Shown here: one piece after another, positions 60,985 through 64,000 of the stretch | Numbering within the stretch: the first letter of the stretch is position 1 | Layout of the letters: each line of letters starts with the position of its first letter | Source: Methanomassiliicoccales archaeon | Lineage (GTDB): Archaea > Thermoplasmatota > Thermoplasmata > Methanomassiliicoccales > UBA472 | Direction: 5' to 3' | Assembly: GCA_036504055.1 (NCBI GenBank) | Contig: DASXVU010000034.1 | Span: 1-64,000, forward strand | DNA length: 64,000 nt | Made by a program: the position numbers and the translations under genes | Notes under the pieces: generated by a model | What the model was told of the DNA's origin: nothing | What the model saw: only the letters and a program-made list of their open reading frames with translations | Databases searched by the model: none

Positions 60985-63513
60985 TCAGAATCCTCTTTTG
61001 ACATAATACCGATAGAAGAAGAACTTCACCACCTCGACCAGGGCCAGGTAGGCCGCGATGATCCCGACTAACGCCAGATAGAACTCCAATGGCGGTGCGA
61101 CCAGCTGGAACAAGGCGCCGATAGGGGTGTAAGGGATGAGGAACCCTAGGACTACGATGATGAGACTGCTGAGGGTCAGCAACCGACTGGGCTTTGACTT
61201 GTAGAACGGCGTGATGCGCGTCCTGATGACGAAGATGATCAACACCTGGGTTGCCAAGCCCTCGATGAACCAGCTAGACTGGAATTGCTGAGGTGAAGCA
61301 TTGAAGACGAACAGCAATATGGCAAAGGTGATTAGGTCGAAAGCGGAACTTATCAGGCCGAACACGATGGTATAGTTGCGAATGAACTTCACGCTCAATC
61401 GCCTTGGCTTCTCGATATATGACCGGTCCACATTGTCGGTGGGTATGGTCAGCTCAGAGAGGTCGTACATCAGGTTGCCGAGAAGTATTTGGATCGGCAA
61501 CATTGGCAAAAAGGTTAGAAACACCGAGGCGGCTGCCACCGAGAACATGTTACCGAAATTGCTGGAAGTGCCCATCATGATGTACTTCATCGTGTTGCCA
61601 TGAGTCTGGCGCCCTTCCAGGACGCCGTCCTCCAATACCTTCAGGTCCTTCTTCAGCAGGATGATGTCCGCCGATTCTTTTGCCACATCAACCGCCGTAT
61701 CCACAGAGATCCCCACGTCCGCTGCCTTAAGCGGAGGTGAATCGTTTATGCCGTCGCCCAGATATCCGACCACATGCTTGTTCGCTCGGAGGGCCCGGAT
61801 GATCCTCTCTTTTTGAACGGGGTTCATTCGACAGAAGAGATTGGCCCTCTCCACAATGACCGCCAGAGCCATGTCGGTGACGTTGGAGATATCACTGCCC
61901 AGAACGATCCCTTTAACCTCCACGCCGATCGATTCGCAGACATGGCGGGTCACCAGCTCGTTGTCCCCGGTGAGCACCTTCAGATCTATACCCGAAGACC
62001 GCATCAGGCTGATCGCCTCGGCGGCGCTTTCCTTGGGAGGGTCTAGGAACGCCAGGAAACCGATGAAGGTCATGCCGTTCTCGTCGGCCGGCCCATAGAC
62101 GGAACGACCGCCGTCCAGAGCCTTCTCGGCTATCCCTAGCACCCGAAAACCCTTCTCGCTCATCTCCCTAAAACTTTCCTCGGCGGGAGCCAAGGCAGAG
62201 ACCATGTCGACCATTCCTGACTTTAATCGACATTTCGAGCATGACTTGAATATCTCTTCAGGAGCGCCCTTGGTGATCAGTGTTCGTTGGTTGTCTTTTG
62301 CCACGACCACGGAAAGCTTCTTTCGCACGAAGTCGAACGGGATCTCGTCCACCTTGGTGAATGGGGCGGTTTCGATCTTCCGATACTCCAACAGAGCGGC
62401 GTCCAAGGGGCTCTTTATCCCGGTCTCGAAGACGCTGTTGAGGTAGGCATCGAGCAGCACGGAATCGTCATCATTGCCCTCCGGGTCCACGTGCAATATC
62501 AGCTCGATCCGGTTCTCTGTAAGCGTCCCGGTCTTGTCAGTGCATAGAATGTCCATCGAACCTAGATCCTGGATGGAGGAGAGCTTCTTTACGATCACGT
62601 CCTTTCCCGCCATCTTGATGGCACCCCTGGAAAGGACCACGGTTATGATCATCGGCAATAGTTCTGGAGTGAGACCGACTGCCAGTGCCAGGGCGAACAA
62701 CAGAGATTGTAGAAGGTCCCGGTTGAAGGCGGCGTTCACGACGAATACGAAGAGGACGAGGAAAATCGTCAGTTCCGTTATCAGGTACCCGAACTGTCTG
62801 ATGCCTTTGGTGTATTCTGTGTCTGTCTCCTTACCCATCAACTTCTTCGCTATTTGACCATAAAGGGTCGACGCCCCCGTCCTGACGATCTCGATGGTCG
62901 CACTTCCCGACACCACGCTGGAGCCCATGGACACGGCATTATCATCAGGCTCGCCCTCCTTCGGTTTTTGTACGTGGGACTTTTCCACCGGGAACGCTTC
63001 GCCAGTTAAGGAGCTTTGATCGACGAAGAAGTCGTTGGCCACGATCACCCTCCCGTCAGCTGGGACGATATCGCCCGCAGAGAGCAGCACGACATCCCCC
63101 GGAACGATAGATGAAATCTTGATGTCCTGGGGTTTCCCGTCCCTTAAAACCGATGCGGTGTTAGTTACCTTGTCCTTAAGTCTCTGGGCCGCCTGGTTGG
63201 ACTTGTTCTCCTGGTAAAAATCCAGGGTCACGGATACGAAGACCAGGAAGAATATTATTCCTGCCTGAACGCCTTGCCCGGAAAGACCGGATACGAAACC
63301 AGCGATTAGAAGTATGATGACCAGCGGGTTCTTGAAATAAGTCAGATACTGGAATATGAGGTTCTGTTTCTTTATGACGATCTCGTTGGGACCCTGCTCT
63401 GCCAGTATCCGCGCCGCCTCTTCGGATGAGAGGCCGGAAGGCGTTGCGACCGTGCCCTCATCTCCCTTGATCGGAATAGGCGTAGAGAGGTTAGGCGCGG
63501 AAGGGCTTTCCAT
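60985..63513 (-). CDS. mgtA: P-type magnesium-importing ATPase (MgtA-like)
   Basis: 842 residues. P-type ATPase hallmarks: the phosphorylated Asp in CTDKTGTLTENR, TGEAFPVEK in the actuator domain, and GDGINDSPPLKAADVGIS at the hinge. VGLTPELLPMIITVVLSRGAIKMA in TM4-5 is the MgtA/MgtB subgroup marker. The N-terminal ~35 residues are polar. It should import Mg2+ (or export another cation) with ATP use. It converges on the surface-protein cluster, 29 bases apart, and has no obvious link to it. Confidence 0.94.
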   Translation of the reverse strand: MESPSAPNLSTPIPIKGDEGTVATPSGLSSEEAARILAEQGPNEIVIKKQNLIFQYLTYFKNPLVIILLIAGFVSGLSGQGVQAGIIFFLVFVSVTLDFYQENKSNQAAQRLKDKVTNTASVLRDGKPQDIKISSIVPGDVVLLSAGDIVPADGRVIVANDFFVDQSSLTGEAFPVEKSHVQKPKEGEPDDNAVSMGSSVVSGSATIEIVRTGASTLYGQIAKKLMGKETDTEYTKGIRQFGYLITELTIFLVLFVFVVNAAFNRDLLQSLLFALALAVGLTPELLPMIITVVLSRGAIKMAGKDVIVKKLSSIQDLGSMDILCTDKTGTLTENRIELILHVDPEGNDDDSVLLDAYLNSVFETGIKSPLDAALLEYRKIETAPFTKVDEIPFDFVRKKLSVVVAKDNQRTLITKGAPEEIFKSCSKCRLKSGMVDMVSALAPAEESFREMSEKGFRVLGIAEKALDGGRSVYGPADENGMTFIGFLAFLDPPKESAAEAISLMRSSGIDLKVLTGDNELVTRHVCESIGVEVKGIVLGSDISNVTDMALAVIVERANLFCRMNPVQKERIIRALRANKHVVGYLGDGINDSPPLKAADVGISVDTAVDVAKESADIILLKKDLKVLEDGVLEGRQTHGNTMKYIMMGTSSNFGNMFSVAAASVFLTFLPMLPIQILLGNLMYDLSELTIPTDNVDRSYIEKPRRLSVKFIRNYTIVFGLISSAFDLITFAILLFVFNASPQQFQSSWFIEGLATQVLIIFVIRTRITPFYKSKPSRLLTLSSLIIVVLGFLIPYTPIGALFQLVAPPLEFYLALVGIIAAYLALVEVVKFFFYRYYVKRGF

Positions 63514-63618
63514 GCCATCTGCGTGTGACCGCCTGACTAATCAAACTTCTGACCAAACGGACCTGCCCGACCACAGTAAAGCTAGAAATATGACGAGCCC
63601 GAATGATACTTCGAGCCT

Positions 63619-64000
63619 ATGGCATCTCCTGCGAATATGTCGGTCCTATCCATCCTTTCAGCCGCAAGGCAGATCGAGATCTTCGGCATCCAGTTCTATT
63701 CCAAAGTGGCAACCTGTATATCGGACGAGAACGGAAAGGCGCTGATGAGGTCGCTCGGGGCGGACGAGCGCACGCACAAGGAGACGATCGAAGAGGTCAT
63801 GCAGCATCTTTCCCCCGGGATGGACCTGGATGAAGTGGAACCGGAGAAAGAGCTCTTGAACATACTGCCAAAAAAGGTATTCCCTTTCCCTCCTGAGGGT
63901 ACATGCCTTGCTGTTTCCGACGAGATCCGGGCGGTGAACATCGGGATCGACGTTGAGATCGCTTCCGTCAAGATGTACCAGGAAGCGTCAGCCCTGGTGG
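63619..64000 (+). CDS. Ferritin-like/rubrerythrin-family protein (C-terminus outside window)
   Basis: 127 residues visible from ATG 63619; the gene runs past the end. The helix-bundle iron-binding pattern begins EIFGIQFYSKVA, then GADERTHKETIEEVMQHL (Glu-x-x-His type), and a second helix pair starts VEIASVKMYQEAS. This matches the ferritin-like/rubrerythrin fold (DUF2202-like or rubrerythrin), which detoxifies peroxide or stores iron. ATG 63637 (seventh codon) is also possible. It is divergent from the mgtA gene. Confidence 0.82.
   Translation, partial: MASPANMSVLSILSAARQIEIFGIQFYSKVATCISDENGKALMRSLGADERTHKETIEEVMQHLSPGMDLDEVEPEKELLNILPKKVFPFPPEGTCLAVSDEIRAVNIGIDVEIASVKMYQEASALV

Overview
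The window reads as a chromosomal segment from an archaeon, most likely an uncultured member of Thermoplasmatota. The archaeal markers are a two-repeat TATA-binding protein, a RIO1 kinase, DUF2299, DUF2769 and DUF362 proteins, AT-rich boxes about 25 bases upstream of several starts, and frequent GTG/TTG starts. The base composition looks moderately GC-rich and fairly even by eye. I see no rRNA, tRNA, CRISPR array, insertion sequence or phage gene, so this looks like ordinary chromosome and not an island. The placement within Thermoplasmatota is an inference from gene content only.

1-12 kb holds small metabolic genes: proC-sfsA, a flavin-reductase/pirin/extradiol-dioxygenase group, a GNAT enzyme, DUF998 and SHOCT membrane proteins, RIO1, a HhH-GPD glycosylase, an SDR enzyme and a phosphoribosyltransferase. 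A two-gene thiol-redox operon follows (zinc-ribbon thioredoxin, then a thioredoxin-CcdA fusion). 12-16 kb has a DHA2 drug-efflux pump with a TetR regulator and a clear palindromic operator, then the TBP gene. 16-24 kb has a Ku plus ATP-dependent DNA ligase pair (two-gene end joining), an NYN nuclease-like protein and SRPBCC proteins. 24-41 kb has a DrrAB-type ABC exporter, a Lon-family protease with degenerate ATPase motifs, exonuclease III, a DUF362-ferredoxin, an HNH nuclease, a cobalamin/radical-SAM enzyme, a large hybrid sensor kinase and two universal stress proteins.

41-61 kb is the most unusual part. One minus-strand run (55579 down to 41485) carries a system I cytochrome c maturation set (ccmA, B, C, D, E, an MFS gene, ccmF) followed by a seven-gene membrane complex in hydrogenase-4 order (hyfB, C, E, F, G, H, I). 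The large subunit has lost all four Ni-Fe ligand cysteines, so it matches the 'Ehr' class of hydrogenase-related complexes and should not be a hydrogenase. Its ferredoxin subunit has Asp in place of one cluster Cys. Pointing the other way is a plus-strand cluster of five exported or membrane proteins. Three surface proteins share an N-terminal Reeler/choice-of-anchor-like domain, one with an unusual C-x5-C-H motif and two with C-x4-K-H. Two of them are each followed directly by a paralogous membrane protein with three conserved histidines. Together with the CcdA/thioredoxin pair this suggests a dedicated extracytoplasmic electron-transfer module, which is the best candidate here for an undescribed system.

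The window closes with an MgtA-type P-type ATPase and the start of a ferritin-like gene. Motifs, positions and overlaps were read directly from the sequence; family names come from motif recognition without any database search; the electron-transfer role is inference.
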